Part shown: in pieces, positions 7,742 through 17,900 of the stretch | Numbering within the stretch: position 1 is the first letter of the stretch | Layout of the letters: each line of letters opens with the position of its first letter | IMG/VR virus record: IMGVR_UViG_3300047483_000168 | Coordinates: 1 to 32,992 of that record | Direction: 5' to 3' (one strand) | DNA length: 32,992 nt | From: a virus | Translations under genes and position numbers: made by a program | The notes under the pieces: generated by a model | Databases searched by the model: none | Seen by the model: the letters and a program-made list of their open reading frames with translations, nothing else | Told to the model about the DNA's origin: nothing

Positions 7742-8186
7742 TATAAAGATTACAGGCTTAAAGGTTATTCAGAATCGTATTGATCGTGCATCTAAAAAGA
7801 TACAAGATGATATAAACGATAATGTTTATGAGGCTGCTAATTATATTGAGATGCGTTCTCGTTCAAGTGCTCCAGTAGATACTGGTGTTTTAAAGGCAAG
7901 TCAGTATAGAGATACTATTCAGACTAAGCCTAACACTAAAATTAAAATTGGCTTTCGTGCTTTTTATGCCCCTTATCAAGAATTTGGTACAGGTAAACCA
8001 CCTAAAGGTAAGTTTAGATTAAATGCAGAATATTTAGAATTTGCTGATTTGGCTGAAAAGTTTAACACAAGAAGAAATCCAAGATTAGCAGTAAAACCAA
8101 GAAGGTATTTTTTGCACCATTATATTGTTGCTCGTAGAGCATTAAATAGAAAGACAGGTACGATTATTAAAAACTTATTCAAATGA
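7734..8186 (+). CDS. HK97 gp10-like neck/tail protein
   Basis: The product is 150 aa. The family core is clear: SSAPVDTGVLKAS (about 46-58), then YAPYQEFGTG (about 79-88), and a late PRRYFLHHYIVARRA segment in place of the usual RPFL helix. Gp10-like proteins (HK97_gp10 family) act at the neck or tail end, joining tail to head connector. A basic stretch at 113-128 is longer than usual. Overlaps the next gene by 4 nt (ATGA). Confidence 0.82.
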   Translation: MLNIKITGLKVIQNRIDRASKKIQDDINDNVYEAANYIEMRSRSSAPVDTGVLKASQYRDTIQTKPNTKIKIGFRAFYAPYQEFGTGKPPKGKFRLNAEYLEFADLAEKFNTRRNPRLAVKPRRYFLHHYIVARRALNRKTGTIIKNLFK

Positions 8187-8626
8187 TTAACAGAGATAGT
8201 GCATATGACTTACGCAAGGCTTATTTTCAAGCACTTAGTGGTATAACTTATAATTCACAAGCAGTTGGTGTTTATGATGAAATTGTACCTGAAGGAGCAG
8301 TTTATCCTGTTATTGTTTTAGGCAATCAATTGTCTAATGGAGAAAGGTCAAAAGATGGATTTCAAAGAGATTCATTAATAGAAATTAGTGTTATTCAGAA
8401 GTACACATCTGATGAAGGTGGCAAGAAAGAAGTTAACGATATAAGCAATATTATTATTGGTAGAATTATTACTAGCAATAATACATGGGGCTTTAGCCAA
8501 TACCTTACTGGTTGGCAGGTCATGAATTGTGAATATCAAACAAATTCACTAATATTACAATTGCCTACAGGATGGCAAGTAGAACAGAATATAGTATTTA
8601 CACAATTGTTAAATCAATTAAATTAA
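8183..8626 (+). CDS. Tail completion/terminator-like protein (DUF3168-type)
   Basis: The product is 147 aa. The N-terminal helix DLRKAYFQALSG, then VGVYDEIVPEGAVYPVIVLGNQ and a strand-rich RDSLIEISVIQKY segment match the layout of gp17/DUF3168-like tail terminators that cap the tail tube. The position between gp10-like and tail tube genes is the usual one. Sequence conservation is weaker than for its neighbours, so family assignment rests partly on synteny. Confidence 0.65.
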   Translation: MINRDSAYDLRKAYFQALSGITYNSQAVGVYDEIVPEGAVYPVIVLGNQLSNGERSKDGFQRDSLIEISVIQKYTSDEGGKKEVNDISNIIIGRIITSNNTWGFSQYLTGWQVMNCEYQTNSLILQLPTGWQVEQNIVFTQLLNQLN

Positions 8627-8632
8627 AATAAA

Positions 8633-9046
8633 ATGGCTTTAGTAAACGGAACAGACCTACGCATATTTGTAGGTACTAAAAAGATAGCATTTGAAACATC
8701 TTGCGATATTGAACTTTCAACTACAATGATTGAAACTTCTAGCAAAGATAGCGGTGCTTGGGAAACGGCAATTCCAGGTCGTAAGTCTTGGGGTTTATCA
8801 GCAACAATCCAATTGGATTACAATGATGCTGACACTACAGTTTATACTTATGATGAGTTATTGACTGCATGGTTAAACCAATCAGTATTGACAGTATCAT
8901 TCAAGACTTCTGCAACTCAAGCAACAATCTTGACTGGTAGTGCATACGTTGAGTCTAAGCCAGTTAAAGGTGGTGACATGGAGATTGCAACAGTAGATGT
9001 TAAATTGAAGGGTACAGGAGAGTTAGCTAAGACAACTGCTGCTTAA
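8633..9046 (+). CDS. Major tail (tube) protein
   Basis: The product is 137 aa, a compact beta-rich tube subunit. The start MALVNGTDLRIFVGTKKIAF and the ETSSKDSGAWETAIPGRKSW segment are typical of TP901-1-like tail tube proteins, as are the C-terminal GSAYVES and MEIATVDVKLKGTGEL strands. It would polymerise around the tape measure. Placement between the tail terminator and the assembly chaperones fits. No extra Ig-like domain is present. A terminator and promoter-like site follow at 9050-9106. Confidence 0.85.
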   Translation: MALVNGTDLRIFVGTKKIAFETSCDIELSTTMIETSSKDSGAWETAIPGRKSWGLSATIQLDYNDADTTVYTYDELLTAWLNQSVLTVSFKTSATQATILTGSAYVESKPVKGGDMEIATVDVKLKGTGELAKTTAA

Positions 9047-9049
9047 TAC

Positions 9050-9078
9050 TTGCAATTCAGAATTTTTGATTACATTTG
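9050..9078 (+). promoter_or_regulatory. Promoter-like site before tail chaperone genes
   Basis: TTG (9050-9052) and TACATTTG (9071-9078) are 18 bp apart, matching the Bacteroidota promoter form. The predicted start near 9085 falls within the terminator hairpin that begins at 9079, so a new transcript would lack the left arm and escape that terminator. Confidence 0.5.
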
Positions 9079-9106
9079 GGGTAGGGATTTAATCCTTACC
9101 CTTTTT
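9079..9106 (+). terminator. Intrinsic terminator after the tail tube gene
   Basis: A 10-bp stem (9079-9088 GGGTAGGGAT with 9092-9101 ATCCTTACCC, one G-U pair) with a 3-nt loop is followed by five T residues. It would end part of the transcription coming from the structural genes after the abundant tube protein. Confidence 0.8.
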
Positions 9107-9129
9107 GTTTAACAAAAAACATACAAACA

Positions 9130-9507
9130 ATGCGTACTATCACATACGAAAACAAAAAAATTAATCTTGATTTTTCTTTAGGTTCAATCAATGATGTATA
9201 TGTCAAAGAACTCAATGGGAGTTTCGATGACCTAATTAATATGCAGAATTTTGAAGATAATCCATCGAAAATGATTGACATTACTCGTGATATGCTACTT
9301 AGTGGTCATATCTACTATTTATTTTGTAACGGAGAAGATGAGAAGGCAGAGGAGTTGTTAAGCAAGTTGAAATCTTCTAAAATGATTGCTACTAAATGGT
9401 TAATGTCTGTAGGGGTTGCAGTAATAGTAGAGTGGCTCACTAAAGATTTAATGCCAAGTGATATGGATCAACCAACAGGCGATTCAACAATAAAAAAAAA
9501 GAGGTAA
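9130..9507 (+). CDS. Tail assembly chaperone, upstream (G-like) product
   Basis: The product is 125 aa. It has a short beta start (TITYENKKINLDFSLGSIND) and a helical remainder including LINMQNFEDNP, DMLLSGHIYYLFCNGEDEKAEELL and a Lys-rich end. Position between tail tube and tape measure matches lambda gpG-type chaperones, which hold the tape measure during tail assembly. The last codons run through nine A residues, part of an A AAA AAG heptamer at 9495-9501 that allows a -1 shift into the next frame. No significant motif identity to gpG is expected or seen; the call rests on synteny plus the frameshift signal. Confidence 0.8.
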   Translation: MRTITYENKKINLDFSLGSINDVYVKELNGSFDDLINMQNFEDNPSKMIDITRDMLLSGHIYYLFCNGEDEKAEELLSKLKSSKMIATKWLMSVGVAVIVEWLTKDLMPSDMDQPTGDSTIKKKR

Positions 9508-9530
9508 TTAAGTGGGGAAGTATCCTCACT
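9495..9530 (+). promoter_or_regulatory. -1 programmed ribosomal frameshift signal
   Basis: A AAA AAG at 9495-9501 is in the right zero-frame register (AAA at 9496, AAG at 9499). Nine bases later an 8-bp hairpin forms: 9511-9518 AGTGGGGA with 9523-9530 TCCTCACT (one G-U), loop AGTA. A -1 shift resumes at 9501 and stays open to the stop at 9813-9815. Confidence 0.85.
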
Positions 9531-9815
9531 CGTATTTATAGAACTGGATTGAAGCCATACGAATGGAAAAGAATGACACTAGGTGAATTTCTTGACTATG
9601 AATATGGCTTTGAACTTAGAAAGGCAGAGGAGTGGGATGGAATAAGAAACCTAATGTGGGCTTCACTAGCATCAATGGGTGGGGATAAAGTACCTAAGCC
9701 AAAAGACCTAATACCATTGTGGACAGACAAGATAACTAAACGTATAGAAAAAACAAAAGAAAAAGAGTATCTTTCGGATGAAGAAGTTATAAAATGGGTA
9801 AATACGATTAAGTAA
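9501..9815 (+). CDS. Tail assembly chaperone, frameshift extension (T-like part)
   Basis: This segment is translated only as a -1 extension of the gene at 9130. The fused protein would be 228 aa: 124 from the upstream frame and 104 from here. The frame runs without a stop from GAG at 9501 through EVIKWGSILTRIYRTGLKPY to the end. The extension has WKRMTLGEFLDYEYGFEL, typical of the GT-type second chaperone part. There is no ATG before 9573; a TTG at 9549 is the earliest start-like codon, so independent translation is unlikely. The stop overlaps the tape measure start by 1 nt. Confidence 0.82.
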   Translation, partial: EVIKWGSILTRIYRTGLKPYEWKRMTLGEFLDYEYGFELRKAEEWDGIRNLMWASLASMGGDKVPKPKDLIPLWTDKITKRIEKTKEKEYLSDEEVIKWVNTIK

Positions 9816-12187
9816 TGGCAGAAACTAATCAATTTAATATTGAGGTTGGGGTAGACACTAAAGACTCCATTGGCAAGTTAAAGGAACTTGGCTCAACCTT
9901 AGAAGGTGTTGCTAGTAGTGTAAAGAGTTCTACATCATCTATGTCAAGCAGTTTTACTGCTATGTCGGCCAAATTAGGTTCTTCATTAAAATCAGTTGGT
10001 ACAACTATGTCTGTGGGGCTTACTGCTCCACTAGCTTTATTAGGTACTTCTTTATTTAAGTCTGCTGCTCAAATGGAGCAGATTTCAGTTTCTTTTGAAG
10101 TCTTTACAGGCTCTGCAGAAGTTGCTAAGAATATGCTTGCTCAATTAAAGGATCAGGCATTAAAGTCCCCAATGCAATTCCAGGATATAACTAAAGGTGC
10201 TCAAACACTTCTTGGTTATGGATTAACTGCAGAACAAGTGATTCCTATCACTAGAATGCTTGGTGATATATCAGGTGGTAATGCAGATAAGTTTGGTAGA
10301 TTATCATTAGCATTTGGACAAGTTAATGCTGCAGGTCGTTTAATGGGTCAAGAAACCCGACAAATGATTAACGCAGGGTTTAACCCATTGCAAGCAATAT
10401 CTGAAAAGACAGGGGAGTCTATGGCTTCTTTGACTAAGAGAATGCACGATGGCAAGATTTCTGTTCAAGAAGTTGCTAATGCTTTTACTTATGCAACAAG
10501 TGAGGGAGGTAGATTTTTTGGTAATGCTGACAAACAATCACAAACCTTACAAGGACAATTTAATAAACTGCAAGAAAGTGTAACTTTTGCTTTAGCAGAA
10601 ATAGGAACTGAATTAGCCAATAATGGCGGAATTAAACAATTCTTTGAATCATTAACTACTACTGTTACTAAGGTTAAGGATGCTTTTTTATCTTTATCGC
10701 CTCAAACGCAATCACTTATATTAAAACTTGCGTTAATAGTTGCCGCAGTAGGGCCAGTATTAATTATATTCGGTTCTTTAATTAGTTCAATTGCAAGTAT
10801 AGCAACTGCAGTTGGGGTTTTGTCTGCTGCATTTGTTGGCTTAAACCTTGCTACAGGTGGTATTTTGCTTGGTCTTGGTTTATTTGTTACAGGCATGATT
10901 GCTGTAGCAAAAAATGCTAGAGAAGCAGCAGATTCAATTGATTATATGAAAAAAAGGGCTCAAGCTACAAACGATGTTTGGACTGGGCCTGATAGTATTA
11001 CAGAAAGTGTTGCTTATCTTAAAAATCAATTAAAAGAACTAGAAAGTAGACAAGCATTTAATGTTAAGTTTAATACTACTGGAATTGATGACACAAGTAG
11101 AAAGATACTAAAAGCTCGTGCTGATTTAGAAGCATTAGAAAAGAACATAGGCAAGCCTATGCCTAGTAAAGGATTTAGCACAACTCCTTCAGGTGTTGAT
11201 AATAATAAGGAAAAAGAAAAAGCTGCAGCTAAGGCTAAAAGATTACACGACCAATGGGTTTCTGATGAAGCACAATATTATGATAAGATTCGTGCTTTAG
11301 AGAAAGAAGATAGAATTGCAGGAATTAAAGTTCGCAATTGGTGGTCAACTAATGAAACAGATAAGTTAATGGATATGAAGGCAGCATTTACTGCCCGTAT
11401 CGAAGAATTTAAGTTATTTGGTGTTAGTTACATTAATAAAGAAAAAGAATTTAATTCTAAGGTTGCTGAATTAAGAAGAAATCAAGTTGAAGCTAATGAG
11501 AAGGCAAGAAATAGAGCAAGACAAACTGCTTTACTTGATCCTGCTCAACAGTTGTTTAGCGATAAGATGTCTAAGGATGCAATGCAGTTTAACAACATTG
11601 TTGACAAGATAGCAAGCCAAGATAAATTAGCTAAGATAAACGACTATAGTCAAGCAATGTATTCTTCATTGAGAGATTTTAGTCAAAACATTTATGCAGG
11701 TTTTGCAGAGATGGCTGCCTCCGCAATATTGGGAGGTTTTACATTTGAGAGTGCATTTAACCAATTAGGCAATTTCTTTTTAAACTCGGTTGGTGACTTA
11801 CTTATTCAAATGGGTAATTCGGCTATCAAGTTGGGTATATCTTCAGAGGCAATTAAAAAAGCTTTAGCTGCAATTGGTCTCCCTGAAGGTGGTTTTGCAG
11901 CCATCGCAGCAGGAACATTGGCAGTTGCTGCAGGAAGTATGTTGAAGGGATTAGCAAGTAAGAATTCTGGAAGCATGAGTGCTAAACAAGGCACAACTAC
12001 TGTTAAAGCAAGTGCAGGTAAGTTAACAGGTATGGCTTCAGGTTCTTCTTATAACTACGGTGGAGCATCTTACGCAACACAATCAGTTAGATTAATGATT
12101 GACCTTACAGGAGCAATTACTGCAACACAAACAGGATATAGCATCAACAAGTCATTAGAAACAACACTTAGAGTTACAGGTCGATGA
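9815..12187 (+). CDS. Tail tape measure protein
   Basis: The product is 790 aa. It would set tail length and help deliver DNA through the envelope. Residues about 75-265 match the tape-measure N-terminal domain (AQMEQISVSFEVFTGS, QDITKGAQTLLGYGL, GQVNAAGRLMGQETRQMINAG). A long hydrophobic stretch at about 300-368 (LALIVAAVGPVLIIFGSL and VGLNLATGGILLGLGLF parts) could cross membranes. Helical, charged sequence fills 370-600, and a Gly/Ala-rich hydrophobic region lies near 640-725. Using the general rule of about 1.5 angstroms per residue, the tail would be near 120 nm; this is an estimate. Its 3' end overlaps the next gene by 4 nt. Confidence 0.93.
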   Translation: MAETNQFNIEVGVDTKDSIGKLKELGSTLEGVASSVKSSTSSMSSSFTAMSAKLGSSLKSVGTTMSVGLTAPLALLGTSLFKSAAQMEQISVSFEVFTGSAEVAKNMLAQLKDQALKSPMQFQDITKGAQTLLGYGLTAEQVIPITRMLGDISGGNADKFGRLSLAFGQVNAAGRLMGQETRQMINAGFNPLQAISEKTGESMASLTKRMHDGKISVQEVANAFTYATSEGGRFFGNADKQSQTLQGQFNKLQESVTFALAEIGTELANNGGIKQFFESLTTTVTKVKDAFLSLSPQTQSLILKLALIVAAVGPVLIIFGSLISSIASIATAVGVLSAAFVGLNLATGGILLGLGLFVTGMIAVAKNAREAADSIDYMKKRAQATNDVWTGPDSITESVAYLKNQLKELESRQAFNVKFNTTGIDDTSRKILKARADLEALEKNIGKPMPSKGFSTTPSGVDNNKEKEKAAAKAKRLHDQWVSDEAQYYDKIRALEKEDRIAGIKVRNWWSTNETDKLMDMKAAFTARIEEFKLFGVSYINKEKEFNSKVAELRRNQVEANEKARNRARQTALLDPAQQLFSDKMSKDAMQFNNIVDKIASQDKLAKINDYSQAMYSSLRDFSQNIYAGFAEMAASAILGGFTFESAFNQLGNFFLNSVGDLLIQMGNSAIKLGISSEAIKKALAAIGLPEGGFAAIAAGTLAVAAGSMLKGLASKNSGSMSAKQGTTTVKASAGKLTGMASGSSYNYGGASYATQSVRLMIDLTGAITATQTGYSINKSLETTLRVTGR

Positions 12188-14331
12188 AAACAGGTTACGG
12201 AACTATTTACCAATTTGAATTTGATGGCACTTGTAAGCCTTTTCCTGATCAAGCATTATATACTAACAAAGGCAAAGTATTAATCTTAAAGAAAGGATAC
12301 AATGCTACTATATTCACTATTCCTTATGGACAAGTTAGTCCAGTAGAGATTGATTATCCTACTGCAGATGATGACATATTCTATCCATTAAAAGGTTCTT
12401 CTTTAAGTTTTAAGGTATTAGGTGGGGTCATTAACATGGACTCACTTATTAGCGAAGATGAGCAAGAATACTTCTTAGAATACTATCGTGGTGAGAATCT
12501 ATTTTGGAGTGGTTTTGTTTCTCCTGAATTATGTGAAGAAGATATATTCTTGCGTTATCCTGCTATTGAGTTTAAGACTATTGATGGTTTAGGTACTCTT
12601 AAAAGTAAGGAACTAAAAATAGATAATAAATATCCTGCAGGTATATTAAGTGTTTTAACGATTATGTCTAATGCTTTAAAAAGTATTGGATATGATTACC
12701 CTTTGAACGTGTTAATTAAGACTTGGTATGATAGTCATGTAAAGACTGATTACTCAACTCCTTTAGAGCAAACTTATTTATATACTGCATCACTTAGAGA
12801 TGACAATTTCCAATTTAAAAGTAATGTGGATATTGTTCTTGATATGTGTAATGTGTTTAATGCTTTTGTCTATCAAAACTACGGAGAGTGGTATATCGTT
12901 AAGCCTAAAGATTTAGCATTTGGTGTTAACCAAGCAAGTAAGTTTAGTACGGCAGGAGTTTTAAATACTTCATCTAAAAAGACAATACCTACTTTAGTTC
13001 ATGGAACTGACTTCTTAATTATTGCAGAGCCGAGAAGAAAGATTCGTAGATTCTATAAGTACGCAGAAACAGAATACCAATACTCTAACAACAAGTATAT
13101 TAATGGTGACTTTACTTTATGGAATGGCACTACTAATCCTATTACGTTAACTGATACGTTAACTTTAGTAGGTAGTTCTGAAGCTGAAACAACATTTACT
13201 GGTTATACTAAATCTTCATTAGGTACACCTAAGACATTCTTAATTTATGATGCTTTAGTTGATAAGTACATGATGGGATTAACCACATCAAACTCAACTG
13301 ATGGATCAACAATTATTGGTAACATTGATGTTGGTTGGGAGCAAGGGTTTAATTTATCTATTAGTACATATACTAACAATCCATCATTTGCTTTAGTAAT
13401 AGGTGTTCCTTATTTAGGTGGCACTTCAAGTTGGTATTATAATTTTAGTAATGATACTTGGCAGACATCTCCTTATGTATTTAAGAGGTCTACTGAATAT
13501 CCTGATGAAGATATACCTGTTTATTCTAAGTCATTTGCTTTTCCTGATGTATTAGTAGACTGGAGTGTTAGAGAAGTGAGTTATAAGGTTGGACTTACAT
13601 TGTATGCACAAACAAGAACTGGTTATAGTGGTAATGAATCTTGGTATTCACAGATTCTTTTAAATAGCAACAATATTGCTACCACAACTGATAAAGAGAT
13701 AGTTAAGATTGATAACATTAAGAATGCTTCAATCACTCCTGCTAAGAGAATAGTTTCTAATGGTGATGGATTCCCAATAGGGTTAACTTCGGTACAAACT
13801 AACTATTCTAACTTTAAGTTCTTATCAGATGGTAATTACTTCTCTACTGTATGGCCTTCTCCATCAATATTAGGCCCAACATATCCTGATACAGGTGGAT
13901 GGTACGAAAGAGAAGAACCTGATAGATACGGAATCAATGAGTTAGCTACTCGTAACATTCTTAACCAATATTCTGACTATAGAAATATATTTACAGGAGT
14001 TTTAATTGGTAAGAACTTACAATACGGAGCAATCTACGAGTTTCCTAATCAAGGTGCTTTAAACTCTAAAAAGTTTTGGCCTTTATCAATTAAGTTAAAT
14101 GAACGAGATTGTACTGCTGAAGTAGTTCTGATGGAACTAAGCCCTAATGAAATAACTGGGCAGATGACAATCCAAAGATATGATTACAATGGTTTACTAA
14201 TCTCCGCAGATGTTTCGGAGTCAAAAAAAAAATCCCGTAACGGTGTAGGAACTGACTTAGGAGAAGCAGGAGATTTCGGAACTATATTTGACAGATTCGT
14301 AGCCTTCTTTATGGATGACTTTAAACCTTAA
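12184..14331 (+). CDS. Large tail-tip/baseplate protein, putative
   Basis: The product is 715 aa and begins MKTGYGTIYQFEFDG, with repeated beta patterns such as VSPVEIDYPTADDDIFYPLKGSSLSFKVLG, here cited only in part, and FFLEYYRGENLFWSGFV-like strands. These resemble the N-terminal beta domain of distal tail/hub proteins found after the tape measure in Bacteroidota phages and prophages. The middle (190-280) is helical with VDIVLDMCNVFNAF and GEWYIV. The 3' part is aromatic and polar, then a short basic patch before the end. Function as tail tip or hub is inferred from position and size. It contains no recognisable enzyme motif. Confidence 0.6.
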   Translation: MKTGYGTIYQFEFDGTCKPFPDQALYTNKGKVLILKKGYNATIFTIPYGQVSPVEIDYPTADDDIFYPLKGSSLSFKVLGGVINMDSLISEDEQEYFLEYYRGENLFWSGFVSPELCEEDIFLRYPAIEFKTIDGLGTLKSKELKIDNKYPAGILSVLTIMSNALKSIGYDYPLNVLIKTWYDSHVKTDYSTPLEQTYLYTASLRDDNFQFKSNVDIVLDMCNVFNAFVYQNYGEWYIVKPKDLAFGVNQASKFSTAGVLNTSSKKTIPTLVHGTDFLIIAEPRRKIRRFYKYAETEYQYSNNKYINGDFTLWNGTTNPITLTDTLTLVGSSEAETTFTGYTKSSLGTPKTFLIYDALVDKYMMGLTTSNSTDGSTIIGNIDVGWEQGFNLSISTYTNNPSFALVIGVPYLGGTSSWYYNFSNDTWQTSPYVFKRSTEYPDEDIPVYSKSFAFPDVLVDWSVREVSYKVGLTLYAQTRTGYSGNESWYSQILLNSNNIATTTDKEIVKIDNIKNASITPAKRIVSNGDGFPIGLTSVQTNYSNFKFLSDGNYFSTVWPSPSILGPTYPDTGGWYEREEPDRYGINELATRNILNQYSDYRNIFTGVLIGKNLQYGAIYEFPNQGALNSKKFWPLSIKLNERDCTAEVVLMELSPNEITGQMTIQRYDYNGLLISADVSESKKKSRNGVGTDLGEAGDFGTIFDRFVAFFMDDFKP

Positions 14332-14336
14332 CAGAT

Positions 14337-14918
14337 ATGCCAAGAGAAATAGGATATTTTAAGTACAAGACCCGATCTTCCATTGAAATATATGGAAGCG
14401 GTGTCTTTGCTAGTACATCAGATACAGGATATGTATATGGTTGGAGTGAAACTCTTACAGACTTCGAAATAAGAGGCTATTTAAACACATTTGCAGGCTC
14501 TGTAAGCGGTGCAAAAGCAGGATTAATGCTACGCACTCAAGCTAATGCAAACGTGGCTTATATTGGCATTATGGTGCAAGGAGATAATACTGTAAAAGTC
14601 TATGAACGTGATACTACTAATAGTATTACAGATACGGTAGCAACTGCTACAATTGGAGTTAAACAAGGGGTGTGGTTACAGATAGTAAGAAGTGGAACTA
14701 CACTAACCTTTAAATACTCTTTAAATGCTGAATCTGTTGCACCAGGAAGTATTGTTTGGACTACTCTACATACTGCTACAGGTATCGTAGATGCTTGGCC
14801 TACATTAGAGAAACATTTGTGTTGTAGTAGTGGAACAGATAACGTAAATTTGGCTTACTTTACAAAGGTTTATACGCAAGATTGTTGGATTAGTCCAATA
14901 GGTCAAAAAGAAGATTAG
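14337..14918 (+). CDS. Lectin-like beta-sandwich tail protein (DUF1349-like)
   Basis: The product is 193 aa. The pattern FEIRGYLNTF, GAKAGLMLRTQANANVAYIGIMV, VKVYERDTT, KQGVWLQIVRSGTTLTFKYS and WTTLHTA follows concanavalin-like DUF1349/regulation-of-enolase domains, which form a jelly-roll sandwich and often bind sugars. Lying between the tail-tip gene and the fibre, it probably belongs to the tail tip and may contact cell-surface glycans. Sugar binding is inferred from fold resemblance only. The late stretch CCSSGTDN has an adjacent Cys pair. Confidence 0.6.
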   Translation: MPREIGYFKYKTRSSIEIYGSGVFASTSDTGYVYGWSETLTDFEIRGYLNTFAGSVSGAKAGLMLRTQANANVAYIGIMVQGDNTVKVYERDTTNSITDTVATATIGVKQGVWLQIVRSGTTLTFKYSLNAESVAPGSIVWTTLHTATGIVDAWPTLEKHLCCSSGTDNVNLAYFTKVYTQDCWISPIGQKED

Positions 14919-14920
14919 AA

Positions 14921-17900
14921 ATGGCAATTAAAACATTAAGAGTATTTGCAGAATATACCTCAACAGGTTTTGTACCAATGCCTGTTGCAGGTGGTATTGA
15001 TTATGGATATACATTAGCAAATACGTTTCCAAGTACACAACCAAGTACCTTTCAGACAGATGATCCTGACTTAGATGTTACGGTTACTGCAATGACAGAC
15101 TTTTATGTTTGGATTCGTATTAGTGGTACTGCTTGGAATCCTTCATATACTCGTAATGTTCGTGTTTATCCTGATTCACCTGATATTAATAGTGTGGTGA
15201 TGAACATGATTATTGCTACTGGCCCTGCAGGGGTTAGTTCTTATTCTCAAATAGTTCAAACTGCTAATAGATTGTACTTTAATGGTGCAACTACTGATAG
15301 TGTTTATAACTCTAAGTTTGCAGGTAAGACTTATATTAATGAGTTAAACTTTGGTACTGCTCCACAATTAGCTACAGTTGCTACAAGTGGTGCTTATGCT
15401 GACTTAAGTGGTAAACCTGCTTTAGCTACAGTTGCTACTTCAGGTTCTTATGCAGACCTTTCTTCTAAGCCATCAGGTACTGCTCCAATAAGTTATAATA
15501 GTGGAACTAATAGCTTTCAAATTACGCAAGCTAATAGCACTACAAATGGTTTCCTAACATCTACGGATTGGAATACCTTTAACAATAAATATTTACTTCC
15601 TACGGGAGGTACTACTGCTCAATACCTAAGAGGTGATGGTACATTAGCTACCTTCCCTACTACAATAGACTCTACTCGTTTAATTTTAAGTGGTAGAAAC
15701 TCAACAGGTACTACTTTAACTAAAGGAACTGTTGTGTATATTAATGGTGTATCGGGTAACACTCCTTTGTTTGCTAGAGCCATTGCTTCTGCAGATTCTA
15801 CTTCTGCTCAAACATTGGGAGTTGTAGAGTTTGATATTCCTAATAACTCAACAGGAGTTGTAGTGTTAGTTGGTGCGGTAAATAACTTAGATACTTCTTC
15901 TTACACAGAAGGTGTTCAATTGTATCTAAGTGGTACTGTAGCAGGTGCATTTACTTCTTCTAAGATACTTGCTCCTACTCACTTGGTGTATGTAGGTATT
16001 GTAACTAGAGCACACCCTACATTAGGTGTTGTAGAGGTTAAGATACAGAATGGTTATGAGTTAGATGAGATTCATGATGTGCAAATATCTTCTCCTGCTG
16101 ATAAGCATATTCTTTATTATGACAATGCTACTACCTTATGGAAGCATTCTAGTGTAACTTCGGTTTTAGGATATACTCCTTACAATGCTACGAATCCTAA
16201 TAACTATATTGCTTTAACTGCTTTATCTGCTTCTGCTCCATTGTCGTATAACAATACTACAGGGGCATTTACAATAGCACAAGCTAACGGATCAACTAAC
16301 GGATTCTTATCTTCTACTGATTGGACAACCTTTAATAGCAAGCAAAGTGCTTTGACAATCGGTAACTTTACGGAGGTTAATAGTAATGTGTTTATGTTTC
16401 CTGATGGAACTACAGGAAAGACTATTGGTAACTTGAGTATTCAAATGATACAAGCAGGTGCTTCTACCAATGGTTATTTAAGTTCTACTGATTGGAGTAC
16501 GTTTAATAATAAACAAGGGACAATAACATTAACTACAACGGGAACTTCAGGTGCTGCAACATTTAGTTCAGGGACTTTGAATATTCCTCAATATCAAACT
16601 GCTTTAACTAATCCTGTTACAGGAACAGGTACTGCTAATTATGTAACTAAGTGGACAAGTGGTAGTGCAGTTGGGAATAGTGTTATTTTTGATAATGGCA
16701 CTCATGTAGGTATTGGAACTACTACACCTAATTTAACTACTTCTTATGGTAGAGCATTAAGTTTAGTATCTCCTACTGGATATGCAGGAATTGAGATTTT
16801 TGGTGCTTCCGCAACAGGTGGAGGTCAATTAGACTTTGGTGGCAGTACAACTCGTTTTGCTTCAATATCAGGGGAATATGAAAGCTCTACTAATGGTTAT
16901 TTAAATATTCGTACTCTTAGAGCAGGTAGTATGACCGATGCTGTCAGGATTTCAGCAAATGGTAATGTAGGTATTGGTACAAACACTCCTTTAGGAGCTT
17001 CAGGAACTACACTAGAAATTTTTGGAGGTTCAGGTCAAGCAAGATTAGCAATAAAAAATACTGCAACGGGCTCAGGTTCATTAAATGGACTGCAATTTGG
17101 AGTTGATACAGGAGGAGGAGCATTTATTGAACAACGTGGTGCAAATACACTACAATTTGCTACTAATGGTAATGGTAGGCTTTTTATTACATCGGCAGGG
17201 AATGTTGGTATTGCAACGACTACCCCATTAACTAATTTAACAGTAGGAGATAGTGCTACTCAGCAACAACCATATATTTCAATGGCAAGAAATGCTACTG
17301 GTGGATTTTTTGCAGGTATTAGATGGTATGATGGGGCAACAGTCAAATCTGTTATACAAGAAGATGCAGATTTCAATTTAAGATTTTCTACTTCTAATAC
17401 AGAAAGAATGAGGATTTTATCAGGAGGGAACATTCAAATTGGTGGAACTAATTTTGGTACTGATGCTAAAGTAGGTATATCAAATGGCAATAATGAAGCT
17501 ATTGAAATAAATCCTGCAATTTTATCAAATACAGGTCGTATTTTATTCTACAACAGAGGAACATCTGCATATACTGCTGGCTTGTTAGTTGCTTCAGAAT
17601 TTCAATTTCAAACAGGAGGCACCGAACGTATGCGGATTTCTTCGGATGGCAAAGTTGGTGTTGGAACAAGTTCTCCTACTTCAAGATTAGAAGTAAGGGG
17701 CAATTCCACTGATGGGTGGATTAGATTAAGTACAACAAGTGGAAACCCATTTATAACTTCAACCAATGAAATTGGGTTTCAAACTGGTTCAGGAAATAAT
17801 AATTTATATTTATTTGGATCAGGAAACGTAGGAATAAATAATACTGTTGATACTGGGTATAGGCTATATGTTTCAGGTAATATATATGCCACAAGTAACA

